A DNA stretch of 9,740 nucleotides from Phenylobacterium sp. (GCA_028291285.1 JAQGIJ010000035.1:1-9740); one strand, 5' to 3'. Positions 1-6,961 are shown, counted from the stretch's first letter. Notes: generated by a model from the letters alone, not told the origin. A program made the numbers and translations.

Positions 1-250
1 CCCACGGGCGAATGGTGGATGACGGGCTCGGTGGTCTGGTCTGCCGCGAGAGCGCGGGGGTCTGGGGCGAGAACTTTGTTGACCACGATTTGTCCTTAAG
101 TGGGGGCGCGCCGGACGCGCCGCCCGACAGACTGCAAACACGGCGGGCTCAGGGTTCCGGCGATCATGGCCGCGCAAGCCGCCGCCCAATTGCTCGAAAT
201 CCGCCAATAATTGCGTATAACGTAAGTCTACACCCGCCGAAGCCGTAATA
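1..250. other. No confident gene; possible 3' end of a degraded gene
   Basis: No product can be recognised here. The + strand is open in one frame from about 12 to 248 but the translation resembles nothing I know. Another + frame is open from 100 to a TAA at 208-210. It has mostly G/C third positions and ends in an Ala-rich segment (GLRVPAIMAAQAAAQLL), which could be the tail of a lost gene; the stop at 97-99 blocks any longer reading. Bases 190-270 are clearly more AT-rich than the rest and include an interrupted palindrome at 211-225. The mixture of frames suggests decayed sequence rather than a working gene. Very low confidence in any function. Confidence 0.3.
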
Positions 251-382
251 ATTCTAAATTCATCGCTGAGGTGAATGCGTCTTACGATTTTTCGACCTCC
301 GCCTCGAAACATGCCCGAGACCGACGTGACGCCCGGAGTACGTCCGAGAACTAATCACGTTCTTCCGTATCCAGTAATTCCG

Positions 383-604
383 AGGGCAACCTCTTCCAGC
401 GAGAGGCGTTACGCGATTGGCATCTCTGCGAAGCCATTTTCAATCCGCGCGAAGGGCCGCCGTTGCGGCAGCCTCTGGAATTCTGGAAGGGGAGCCGTGG
501 CGACCTCTACGAGCCCCTTTTCCCAGGAAGCCGCCCTCTGCCTGAGCATGGCTGCGCAGGTGTTCAACCGACCCCAGCCGGGCGATCTGCTCGTCGCCGC
601 CTAG
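383..604 (+). pseudogene. Unidentified decayed gene fragment upstream of the alcohol dehydrogenase stub
   Basis: Two + frames look protein-like in turn. In the first, about 394-545, the translation includes DWHLCEAIFNPREGPPL followed by QPLEFWKGSRGDLYEPL. In a second frame, about 520-604, it ends in MAAQVFNRPQPGDLLVAA and a TAG at 602-604 with strongly G/C-ending codons. Joining them needs one frameshift near 520-545. The TAG lies 43 bases before the dehydrogenase start at 648, normal spacing for an upstream operon neighbour. I do not recognise the family. It could equally be chance open frame in GC-rich DNA, but the change of plausible frame matches the decay seen in the cytochrome gene just downstream. 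Confidence 0.3.
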
Positions 605-634
605 GTGCGGACCCCGCGCCTTCGCAACATCTCC

Positions 635-640
635 GAGGGA
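635..640 (+). promoter_or_regulatory. Shine-Dalgarno of the truncated alcohol dehydrogenase
   Basis: GAGGGA lies 7 bases before the ATG at 648. Its good match and spacing support 648 as a genuine ancestral start, although only the first codons of the gene survive. Confidence 0.5.
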
Positions 641-647
641 TACCCAG

Positions 648-707
648 ATGACCATGATGAGGGCGGCCGTCTTCGTCGAGCCTGGGCGCATCGTGCTGCA
701 GGACAGG
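648..707 (+). pseudogene. N-terminal stub of zinc-dependent alcohol dehydrogenase (MDR family)
   Basis: The frame starting at 648 begins MTMM and continues RAAVFVEPGRIVLQDR. This is the characteristic first strand-turn-strand of medium-chain zinc-dependent alcohol dehydrogenases, which usually read close to MKAAVFVEPGRIVL followed by a Lys/Arg-Pro-x-Pro segment. Family members are about 340-380 residues. Here homology stops after about 20 codons, and neither the zinc-binding Cys/His residues nor the GxGxxG NAD site follows. Instead the same frame runs into what looks like the signal peptide of a cytochrome c, so an internal deletion joined the two genes near 705-712. The stub cannot encode an enzyme. 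An ATG at 657 is an alternative start within the same frame. The family call is fairly sure despite the short match. Confidence 0.6.
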
Positions 708-1037
708 CGCGCCGCGTGCGCCATCGTGGTGGCCATCGGTGGCCCGCTCTCTTCCTGGCGGCCTGCGCGGGCGGGCCCAAGCCACCCGCGCGCCGGGCCT
801 CGGCCGGCGAAAGGATCGCCAAGAGTGAGTGCGGGGAGTGTCACACCTCGGCGACGCGGCGGTCAGCCCGCTCGCGGGCGCGCCGACCTTCGCGGTCCTG
901 CGCCCGCGATATTCGAAAGCCGAGATGGCCCTCGTCATGACCGAGCGAATGACCCTGGTCCATCGCGGCTGGAGGAGGACGAACTCGCCGGAACTCCTGG
1001 ACTATTGGGCCTCCCCGCCTTCAGGGGGGGCCAATGA
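708..1037 (+). pseudogene. Frameshifted lipoprotein-type cytochrome c
   Basis: Pieces of one small c-type cytochrome can be read by switching frames. First comes a hydrophobic signal stretch (AIVVAIGG, frame 3, about 720-743). Next, in frame 2, is a lipobox-like LAAC followed by AGERIAKSECGECHT (about 747-848), where CGECH is the CxxCH heme site. Frame 1 then gives DAAVSPLAGAPTFAVLRPRY and a helix ending MTERMTLVH (about 853-963). Frame 3 gives RLEEDELA (about 968-994), and frame 1 gives ELLDYWAS (about 994-1017). At least four shifts are needed. The segment after the VH, where such proteins usually carry an HPxMP-like axial Met, seems deleted. An intact protein would be about 110 residues, probably a membrane-anchored periplasmic electron carrier. 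A possible ancestral stop is the TGA at 1035-1037, after a run of seven G. Confidence 0.65.
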
Positions 1038-1074
1038 CGGCCCGGCGGCGCGATCCGCCAAGGTCCCCCGCGCC

Positions 1075-1413
1075 ATGAGCGATGCTCAACGGCTCACGCT
1101 CGTGCGCTCGGTCCACACGACGATCTACATCGTGATGGCGTCTTGCGTGTTGGTCGTCCTCTACGCCGGGGTGACTGGAGCCCAGGGCGCCTGGCTCTGG
1201 CTCGCGGTCGCGTTGGTGTGCGGCGAAAGCTTGGTCTTCGCGGTCAGCGGGATGAAATGCCCCCTCACCGCGATCGCACTGAAATATGGCGCGCGTCACG
1301 GCGCGGTGTTCGACACCTTCCTGCCCGAACGCCTCACGCGGCACACCCTGGCGGTTTTCGGGCCACTCGTGGTCGTGGGTTTGGGACTCGTTGCGGCGCG
1401 GTCGCTCGCATGA
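1075..1413 (+). CDS. Small three-helix inner-membrane protein of unknown function
   Basis: The product is 112 residues with three likely membrane segments: about residues 15-35, 39-59 and 93-110. Between the second and third lies a polar stretch with CPLT (62-65), an Ala-Leu-Lys-Tyr segment and FLPERL (82-87). A Cys-Pro-Leu-Thr followed some 15-20 residues later by F..FLP recurs in small bacterial membrane proteins of unknown function, and DUF2784-like proteins share a similar CPLT, but I cannot fix the family. The same frame is open upstream into the cytochrome remnant, so a longer start is formally possible. I chose ATG 1075 because the sequence before it belongs to the pseudogene. Its Shine-Dalgarno is weak (AGG at 1061-1063). 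The next gene begins 64 bases downstream and may be co-transcribed. Confidence 0.7.
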   Translation: MSDAQRLTLVRSVHTTIYIVMASCVLVVLYAGVTGAQGAWLWLAVALVCGESLVFAVSGMKCPLTAIALKYGARHGAVFDTFLPERLTRHTLAVFGPLVVVGLGLVAARSLA

Positions 1414-1466
1414 GGATGGGCGCGGCCTATGACCGCCACGTTCGCGCGCCCTCAGCGGTCATGATC

Positions 1467-1472
1467 AAGGGG
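1467..1472 (+). promoter_or_regulatory. Shine-Dalgarno of the nitroreductase-like gene
   Basis: AAGGGG lies 5 bases before the ATG at 1478 and supports that start, which also places the twin-arginine motif at residues 3-4, the right position for a Tat signal. Confidence 0.5.
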
Positions 1473-1477
1473 CTGCG

Positions 1478-2578
1478 ATGAACAGACGTCAAATCCTCGT
1501 CGGCGGCGGCGCTGCTGCTGCCGCACTCGGCGCCAGCGCGACCTATCTGACTACACGGGGAATGGGTTCGCCATCCGACTACGCTGACAGCGTCACCAAT
1601 TTGCGAGCGCAGTTGGCAGACCCGGCGCAGGTCCGCGATCTCATTCGTTACGCAACACTCGCGCCCAATGGCCACAACACGCAGCCCTGGAAATTTCGCC
1701 CGCGCGGCGATGTGATCCATATCTTTCCCGATCTTTCGCGCCGGACCCCCATCGTCGATCCTGACGACCACCATCTGTTTGTCAGCCTGGGCTGCGCCGC
1801 AGAGAATCTCTCGCTGGCGTCGTCCGCGCGCGGACGGCCGGGCGTGCTTGGTTTCGACCAAGCTGGAGGCGGATCGGTCGCCTTCACCTCCGAGCCAGGG
1901 CCGTCCCTCGCCTCGCCGCTTTTCGACGCGATCCCCAAGCGTCAATCGACCCGTGCGGATTACGACGGCCGCCAGGTCAGCGCCGCCGATCTACGGATAT
2001 TGGTTGCAGCGGGCTCGCTTCCCGGTGTCGACCTGGTCCTGCTCACTGATCGAACCAAGATGGACCGCCTGCGCGACCTGGTGGTCGCCGGTAACGGCGC
2101 GCAGATGGCCGACACGGCATTCGTCCGCGAACTCAAATCCTGGCTGCGCTTCAATCCCCGGCAGGCGATCCGAACCGGTGACGGGCTCTACAGCGTCGCC
2201 AGCGGCAGCCCCGCGCTGCCTGACTGGCTCGGACCCCTCGCGTTCGACCACCTGGTGACAGCAAAGTCGGAGAATGACGTATATGCCCGCCAGCTGCGCT
2301 CGTCGGCGGGGGTCGCAGTATTGGTCGCCGCGCGGGAGGACCGTGCGCATTGGGTGGCGGTCGGGCAGGCATGCCAGCGCTTTGCCTTGCAGGCGACCGC
2401 ACTAGGACTGAAGCATGCCTTCATCAACCAGCCCGTCGAAGTAGCCCGCCTGAGGCCCGAGTTGGCCTCCCTTGCCGGCCTGCCCGGCCGGCGACCCGAC
2501 ATCGTGATGCGGTTCGGCTACGGTCCGACACTTCCCTATTCGCCGCGCCGCCCGGTCGACTCCGTCATCACGACGTGA
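1478..2578 (+). CDS. Tat-signal Acg-like nitroreductase-fold flavoprotein
   Basis: The 366-residue product begins with a twin-arginine signal (NRRQIL at residues 2-7, then a Gly/Ala-rich hydrophobic run to about 25), so it is probably exported folded with its cofactor. The mature part shows nitroreductase-family marks: LAPNGHNTQPWKF at 61-73 (the FMN-contacting N-x-Q-P-W turn), a DPDDHHLFVSLGCAAENL segment at 94-111, and a C-terminal RFGYGPTLPYSPRRPV stretch. This layout matches the Acg (Rv2032-type) subfamily, whose mycobacterial members belong to the DosR dormancy regulon and bind FMN without being proven classical nitroreductases. No substrate can be assigned. It sits 64 bases after the membrane protein and 72 before the DUF6544 gene, probably in the same transcript. 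The family call is good; the exported location rests on the signal peptide alone. Confidence 0.85.
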   Translation: MNRRQILVGGGAAAAALGASATYLTTRGMGSPSDYADSVTNLRAQLADPAQVRDLIRYATLAPNGHNTQPWKFRPRGDVIHIFPDLSRRTPIVDPDDHHLFVSLGCAAENLSLASSARGRPGVLGFDQAGGGSVAFTSEPGPSLASPLFDAIPKRQSTRADYDGRQVSAADLRILVAAGSLPGVDLVLLTDRTKMDRLRDLVVAGNGAQMADTAFVRELKSWLRFNPRQAIRTGDGLYSVASGSPALPDWLGPLAFDHLVTAKSENDVYARQLRSSAGVAVLVAAREDRAHWVAVGQACQRFALQATALGLKHAFINQPVEVARLRPELASLAGLPGRRPDIVMRFGYGPTLPYSPRRPVDSVITT

Positions 2579-2638
2579 CGCGGAACCGCCGATGATGCCG
2601 AACAGGCCGGGTTCGCTGGGCGAATGCGCCGCCATGAA

Positions 2639-2644
2639 AGAGGA
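2639..2644 (+). promoter_or_regulatory. Shine-Dalgarno deciding the DUF6544 start
   Basis: AGAGGA at 2639-2644 lies 6 bases before ATG 2651. The in-frame ATG at 2624 has no comparable site and adds only nine Arg-rich residues, so 2651 is preferred. Confidence 0.5.
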
Positions 2645-2650
2645 CGCCTG

Positions 2651-3352
2651 ATGTCCGACTCCAGCCTTGAGCTGCCCCGCGCTGTGCGCGAGCTCGCCAT
2701 GCGTCTTGGGGCGGGGTCGAGCCTCGCACCGTCCGCCACACTGACCCAGACCGGACGAATGAAACGCGGGCTGGGTTCCAACGCCTGGATGTCCTTCAGC
2801 GCGACGCAAACCATCTCTGCCGCGACATGTGACTTCGCGTGGCGCGCACGCTTCGGCCCGCTCGGCATTGTCTCCGTATGTGATGCTCTTCAGGACGGCG
2901 TCGGCCGGCTGGATGTGACGGCGCTGGGCATGATCCCGATCGCCCGCACCGCACGCACCCCCGCGCTGACGCGCGGCGAGCTGATGCGTTACCTCGCCGA
3001 ACTCGCCTGGATTCCGGACGCCATCCTTGCAAACCGCGCGCTGCGCTGGCGGGAGGACAGTCCGAACACACTTGTCGTCGGCGCCGGCCAAGGGACGAGC
3101 GCGGTCGAGGTGACCCTCACGCTGGACGGTGACGGGCGGATCGCGAAGACCTTCGCCCCCGATCGTCCACGCTCCGCCACCGACCCGATCTTGCCGACGC
3201 CATGGCGCGGCCGGCTATCGGACTATCGACGACATCTCGGCAGGTGGATCCCCTTCGGCGGCGAAGTCGGTTGGGAGATCGGCGGGAAGGAAGAGGTCTA
3301 CTGGCAAGGACAGGTGAAAAGTTGGGCCGAAAATAGCTCGGGAGCGGCTTGA
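2651..3352 (+). CDS. DUF6544 family protein
   Basis: The product is 233 residues from ATG 2651. It follows the DUF6544 pattern as I remember it: an opening LPRAVRELAMRLG-type segment, an RMKRG...WMSFSATQ strand block near residues 35-50, a WRARFGPLGIVSVCDAL stretch, then RGELMRYLAELAWIPDAIL in the middle. The C-terminal half carries TPWRGRLSDYRR and a final strand with GEVGW and YWQG. No signal peptide or membrane segment is visible, and no catalytic residues are known for this family, so no function is proposed. Its stop overlaps the start of the phosphotransacylase gene (TGATG, one shared base), so the two are likely translationally coupled. A link to acyl-phosphate metabolism is context only. 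Confidence 0.75.
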   Translation: MSDSSLELPRAVRELAMRLGAGSSLAPSATLTQTGRMKRGLGSNAWMSFSATQTISAATCDFAWRARFGPLGIVSVCDALQDGVGRLDVTALGMIPIARTARTPALTRGELMRYLAELAWIPDAILANRALRWREDSPNTLVVGAGQGTSAVEVTLTLDGDGRIAKTFAPDRPRSATDPILPTPWRGRLSDYRRHLGRWIPFGGEVGWEIGGKEEVYWQGQVKSWAENSSGAA

Positions 3353-4308
3353 TGGGATCTGAGACCGAGTTCCGCACCCATGGCTGGCGGCGAGCGCTGC
3401 TGGCGCGATGCCAGGGCCTGCCGCCGGTTCCGACGGCCGTGGTTCATCCCTGTGATGTCGTGTCCCTGCAGGCTGCCGTCGAAGCTGCGGCGCAAGGCCT
3501 GATCACCCCGATCCTCGTCGGACCGGTGGCCAAGATCCAAGTAGCGGCCGCGGCGGGCGGCCTGGACATCTCCGCCTTCGAGCTCCAGGCGACGCCGCAT
3601 AGTCACGCCGCGGCGGCCCTCGGCGTGGCCCTCGTGCGCTCCGGAAAGGCGCAGCTGCTGATGAAGGGATCGCTCCACACCGACGAGCTGATGCATGAGG
3701 TGATGGCCACCGACAGCGGACTTCGCACCGCCCGCCGCATCAGCCACGTCTACATCATGGACGTGCCGAAATACCCGAGACCCCTGTTCATCACGGACGC
3801 CGCGATCAACATCGCGCCCTCCCTGGAAGACAAGCGGGACATCGTCCAGAACGCCATCGATCTGGCCCACGTGTTCGGCATGTCGCGCCCGCGGGTGGCG
3901 ATACTGTCGGCCATCGAGACCGTCAGCTCCAAGCTCCAGTCCACGCTCGACGCCGCGGCGCTCTGCAAGATGGCCGACCGGGGACAGATCACCGGCGCTA
4001 TCCTGGATGGCCCCCTGGCCTTCGACAACGCCATCAGTCCGGAGGCTGCGGCGGAAAAAGGCATCGTCTCTCCGGTCGCCGGTCAGGCCGACATCCTGGT
4101 CGTGCCCGATCTGGTGGCCGGCAACATCCTGGCCAAGCAGCTGACCTTCCTGGCGGGAGCGGACGGCGCCGGCGTTGTGGTCGGGGCCCGGGTCCCCATC
4201 ATCCTCACCAGCCGAGCCGATCCCGAACCCAGCCGGATCGCCTCCTGCGCGGTCGCCGTGTTGATGGCGCACGCCGCTGAGGCTGCAGCGCTGGAGCCGC
4301 CGGCGTGA
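3352..4308 (+). CDS. Phosphate acetyl/butyryltransferase (Pta/Ptb family)
   Basis: This 318-residue protein should swap CoA for phosphate on an acyl-CoA, giving acyl-phosphate for the kinase encoded next. It is the short form of the family, with only the catalytic PTA_PTB domain. Marks include ITPILVGP (residues about 48-55), LLMKGSLHTDELMHEV (about 102-117), a long conserved block from RISHVYIMDVPKYP through ITDAAINIAPSLEDK, then GAILDGPLAFDNAIS and ADILVVPDLVAGNILAKQL near the C-terminus. The DGPLAFDNA block and its overall length look more like phosphate butyryltransferase or the C-terminal half of enoyl-CoA hydratase/Pta fusions than like long Pta, so the acyl chain is uncertain. The start is ATG 3352 (GGGAG at 3340-3344). 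A TTG at 3349 is less likely. Its stop overlaps the acetate kinase GTG by four bases. Confidence 0.88.
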   Translation: MGSETEFRTHGWRRALLARCQGLPPVPTAVVHPCDVVSLQAAVEAAAQGLITPILVGPVAKIQVAAAAGGLDISAFELQATPHSHAAAALGVALVRSGKAQLLMKGSLHTDELMHEVMATDSGLRTARRISHVYIMDVPKYPRPLFITDAAINIAPSLEDKRDIVQNAIDLAHVFGMSRPRVAILSAIETVSSKLQSTLDAAALCKMADRGQITGAILDGPLAFDNAISPEAAAEKGIVSPVAGQADILVVPDLVAGNILAKQLTFLAGADGAGVVVGARVPIILTSRADPEPSRIASCAVAVLMAHAAEAAALEPPA

Positions 4309-5498
4309 CGGATGCGGTGCTTACCCTGAACGCGGGCTCGTCTAGCTTGAAGTTCGCCCTGTTCGAGGTCGGTGGCGCCGCCCCGCACCTGACCGCAAAG
4401 GGCCAGATCGAAGGAATTGGCTCGGCCCCTCACCTCATCGCCAAGGATGGGACTGGCGCGGTCCTGGCGGAGCATCGCTGGCCGGAAGGCGCGGCCCTGA
4501 AACACGAGGCCTTCCTCACGACCCTCTTCGATTTCGCGGATGCTCACCTCGGCGAGCGGCGGTTGCGCGCGGTAGGTCACCGGGTGGTCCATGGCGGCGC
4601 TCAGTTTTACCAGCCAACGGTCATAGACGATGGCGTGCTGACTGAGCTCGACGCGCTCAGTCCGCTAGCGCCCCTGCACCAACCGCATAACCTTTCTGCT
4701 ATCCGCGCCGCGCAGGCCGTTCGGCCCGCCCTGCCCCAGGTCGCCTGCTTCGACACCGCCTTCCACCACGGCCACGCGGAGGTGGTGACGCGCTTCGCCC
4801 TGCCCCGCGCCTGGCACGACAAAGGCGTCCGCAGGTACGGGTTCCATGGACTGTCCTACGAATTCGTCGCGGGCGAGCTGCGCGACCGCGATCCTGACCT
4901 CGCCAACGGCCGGGTGATCGTCGCCCACCTCGGCAACGGCGCCAGCCTGTGCGCGATCCGGGGCGGTCTGAGCCTCGACACGACCATGGGCTTTACCGCT
5001 CTTGACGGCCTGATGATGGGAACCCGGTGTGGCGCCCTCGATCCGGGCGTCATCCTCCACCTTCAACAACAGCAAGGCATGGCGCCTGAGGCGGTTCAGG
5101 CTCTGCTTTACGAGCAGTCAGGACTGCTGGGCGTCTCGGGCGTCTCGAGCGACATGCGTGTCTTGCTCGCCAGCCCACAGCCGGCGGCGCGTGACGCCAT
5201 CGACCTGTTCGTCTTTCGCATTGTGCGCGAGATCGGCGCCCTGATGGCGTCAATGGGCGGATTGGACGGCCTCGTCTTCACCGCCGGCATTGGCGAAAAC
5301 GCGCCCGAGATCCGGTCGGCCGTCGCCAAGCGCCTCGACTGGACCGCCCTGGTCCTCGACCCTCAGGCCAACGCAGCCGGCGCCGGACGGATCAGCACCG
5401 CCAGCAGCCGGCTCAAGGCGTGGGTCATCCCCACCAACGAAGAGGCGATGATCGCGCGGCACACCGCGGACCTCGTCGATCCAGAAAGCCGACTATGA
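4305..5498 (+). CDS. ackA: Acetate kinase
   Basis: Acetate kinase transfers phosphate from acetyl-phosphate to ADP, making ATP and acetate in the cytoplasm. The 397-residue product has the usual family length. Visible motifs are LTLNAGSSSLKF (residues 6-17, phosphate-binding Asn 9), GHRVVHGG, the PLHQPHNL and CFDTAFH strands, RRYGFHGLS, AHLGNGASLCAI, then TTMGFTALDGLMMGTRCG, and GLVFTAGIGENAPEIR. Near the end TNEEAMIARHT carries the metal-binding Glu at about 379. It starts with GTG at 4305, overlapping the phosphotransacylase stop as GTGA, with GGAG at 4293-4296. Its own stop overlaps the next ATG as ATGA. The pairing with a Pta/Ptb enzyme shows a complete route from acyl-CoA to acid plus ATP; propionate or butyrate as alternative substrates cannot be excluded. 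Confidence 0.94.
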   Translation: MTDAVLTLNAGSSSLKFALFEVGGAAPHLTAKGQIEGIGSAPHLIAKDGTGAVLAEHRWPEGAALKHEAFLTTLFDFADAHLGERRLRAVGHRVVHGGAQFYQPTVIDDGVLTELDALSPLAPLHQPHNLSAIRAAQAVRPALPQVACFDTAFHHGHAEVVTRFALPRAWHDKGVRRYGFHGLSYEFVAGELRDRDPDLANGRVIVAHLGNGASLCAIRGGLSLDTTMGFTALDGLMMGTRCGALDPGVILHLQQQQGMAPEAVQALLYEQSGLLGVSGVSSDMRVLLASPQPAARDAIDLFVFRIVREIGALMASMGGLDGLVFTAGIGENAPEIRSAVAKRLDWTALVLDPQANAAGAGRISTASSRLKAWVIPTNEEAMIARHTADLVDPESRL

Positions 5499-6609
5499 CC
5501 AAGCACGTTCCGATCGACCCCGCCGAGCTGGCCGCGCCGATGTTCTGGCCCATCGCGGCAGCGCAAGCCCTGTTCGACGCCGAGTTTGGCCTGGCCGCGC
5601 GCAACCTCAGATTTCTGGCTGAGGAGGCAAAGCTCGCCGCCACGCCGCCGGCTCCGTTCGCCACGGCCAACACGGTCAGGCTCGACCTGCGCACCCTGAT
5701 CCTGCGCGACTACAGCGGCGGGGAAACCGCGGGCCTGCCGACGCTCATCGATGCGCCCTACGCCGGACACTCGGCGGTCATCGCCGACTACGCCGACGGC
5801 CAGAGCCTGGTGCAGATGCTCAAGGCCAACGGCGCGTCCAAGGTGCTTCTGACCGACTGGAAGTCGGCCACGCCGGACATGAAGGACCTGGAGGTCGACC
5901 AGTATCTGGCGGAGATCAATGTCTGCGTCGACGAGCTCGGGGGCCGCGTCAACCTTGTCGGCCTATGCCAGGGCGGCTGGATGGCCGCGATGTTCGCAGC
6001 GCGCTTTCCCCAGAAGGTCGCCAGCCTGGTCCTCGCGGGATCGCCGATCGACGCCGACGCCGGCGAGGGACCGATCAAGACCCTTGCCAAAGAGACCTCG
6101 CTTGCGACCTACGAACAGCTGGTGACCGAGGGCGGCGGCCTGATGCCCGGCCGTTCATGCTGGCCGGCTGGAAGGGCATGCATCCCCAGGAACAGTATGT
6201 GCAAAAGCACATCGATCTCTACGAGCACATGGACGATCCGGCCTACCTCAAGAAGACCGAGATCTTCGAGAGCTGGTATGAGAACCCTGTCGACCTGCCC
6301 GGCCGCTGGTACCTCCAGGTCATCAGGTCGATCTTCAAGGAAAACCTTCTAGCCAAGGGCAGGTTCGTCGCCCTGGGCCGAACCTTGAACCTCAAGACGA
6401 TCACCTGCCCGGTCTATCTGCTGGCGGGGGAGGACGATGACATCACCCCGCACGAGCAGGTATTCGCCGCCGAAGGGCTGGTGGGCACACCGTCCACGCA
6501 GGTTATCAAGCGCCTCGCGCCCGGCGGGCACATCGGACTCTTCATGGGCTCTCGCACTCTGCGCGACGTATGGCCGGAGATTGCCCGGTGGATCGCGTTG
6601 GCCCGGTGA
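5495..6609 (+). pseudogene. PhaC-like alpha/beta hydrolase with Cys nucleophile, frameshifted
   Basis: Reading 5495 to about 6152 in one frame and about 6153 to 6609 in the next gives a protein of about 371 residues. The lost base falls where LMPG should run into FMLAGWKGMHP; restoring one G heals it. The joined product has the PHA-synthase-type triad: GLCQGGWMAA with Cys 158, an Asp in GEDDDITP and a His in PGGHIGLFMG. PHA synthases use Cys-Asp-His in the same order with a GxCxGG box. The protein is shorter than class I PhaC (about 560-600 residues) and lacks most of its N-terminal region, so it may act on hydroxyacyl-CoA or polyester without being a true polymerase. As written, translation yields a 286-residue product with the nucleophile but no Asp or His. 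ATG 6157 could restart the second half. A sequencing error is possible, since the rest is intact. Confidence 0.75.
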
Positions 6610-6624
6610 CAGGTCCAGAATCAG

Positions 6625-6650
6625 GGCCGCCGGCGCTGCAACCGGCGGCC
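6625..6650 (+). terminator. Hairpin after the PhaC-like gene, possible terminator
   Basis: A perfect 9-base-pair stem (GGCCGCCGG with CCGGCGGCC) encloses an 8-base loop, starting 16 bases after the stop at 6609. No T-run follows, so it is not a classical intrinsic terminator. It may mark the 3' end of the operon transcript, acting as an RNA-stabilising or pause structure. Confidence 0.45.
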
Positions 6651-6943
6651 GGCGAACCCTTCAAACAGGGCCTTGGGCAGGTCTGCTTCTCGGCGTGCTT
6701 CCCGGCTTGATATTAAAATCCCCATGGGAGGCTGCAATGAGTCTGCGCGCAAACCGGAGCGGCGCGCAGGCGGGACGCGCCGTCGAGCGGCCGGCGGCGC
6801 CTTGAGCGCAGCCAGGCCGCCGCGCGCGTAGGAGCCGCGGCCACGCGGCGGGACCGAGCGCGACCGCACACCGCTCACCCTCTGAGGGCGCTGCGGGGAC
6901 CTCCCGCTCGAAGGGGGCGGGCGAGACCTTCGGGCTCGACCGT

Positions 6944-6961
6944 AGGGGAAGGCATTCCCCT
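6944..6961. repeat. Short inverted repeat in the intergenic region
   Basis: AGGGGAA and TTCCCCT form a 7-base-pair stem around GGCA. An outer GTAGG/CCTAC pairing (6942-6946 with 6968-6972) could compete with or partly extend it. No T-run follows. Role unknown: it could be an RNA hairpin or part of an intergenic repeat. Confidence 0.35.

Noticed and set aside
440..844. Minus-strand open frame of 134 codons across the dehydrogenase stub
   Set aside because: It runs opposite the dehydrogenase start and the CxxCH region; no motif, and the plus-strand fragments are recognisable.
829..1074. Extension of the small membrane protein upstream to 829, giving a 194-residue product
   Set aside because: The extra residues are frame-1 pieces of the decayed cytochrome c, not part of the membrane protein.
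1455..1470. FNR/FixK-like half site (ATGATCAA) before the flavoprotein gene
   Set aside because: Only one half of the TTGAT-N4-ATCAA palindrome is present; the left half does not match, and it overlaps the ribosome-binding region.
3298..4272. Long minus-strand open frame (324 codons) opposite the phosphotransacylase gene
   Set aside because: The translation is rich in His, Gly, Asp and Arg with no recognisable motif and mirrors a clear Pta/Ptb gene; it is an antisense shadow of GC-rich coding DNA.
6140..6165. Programmed ribosomal frameshift in the PhaC-like gene
   Set aside because: There is no slippery heptamer or evident downstream pseudoknot at the shift, and a single deleted base explains the data more simply.
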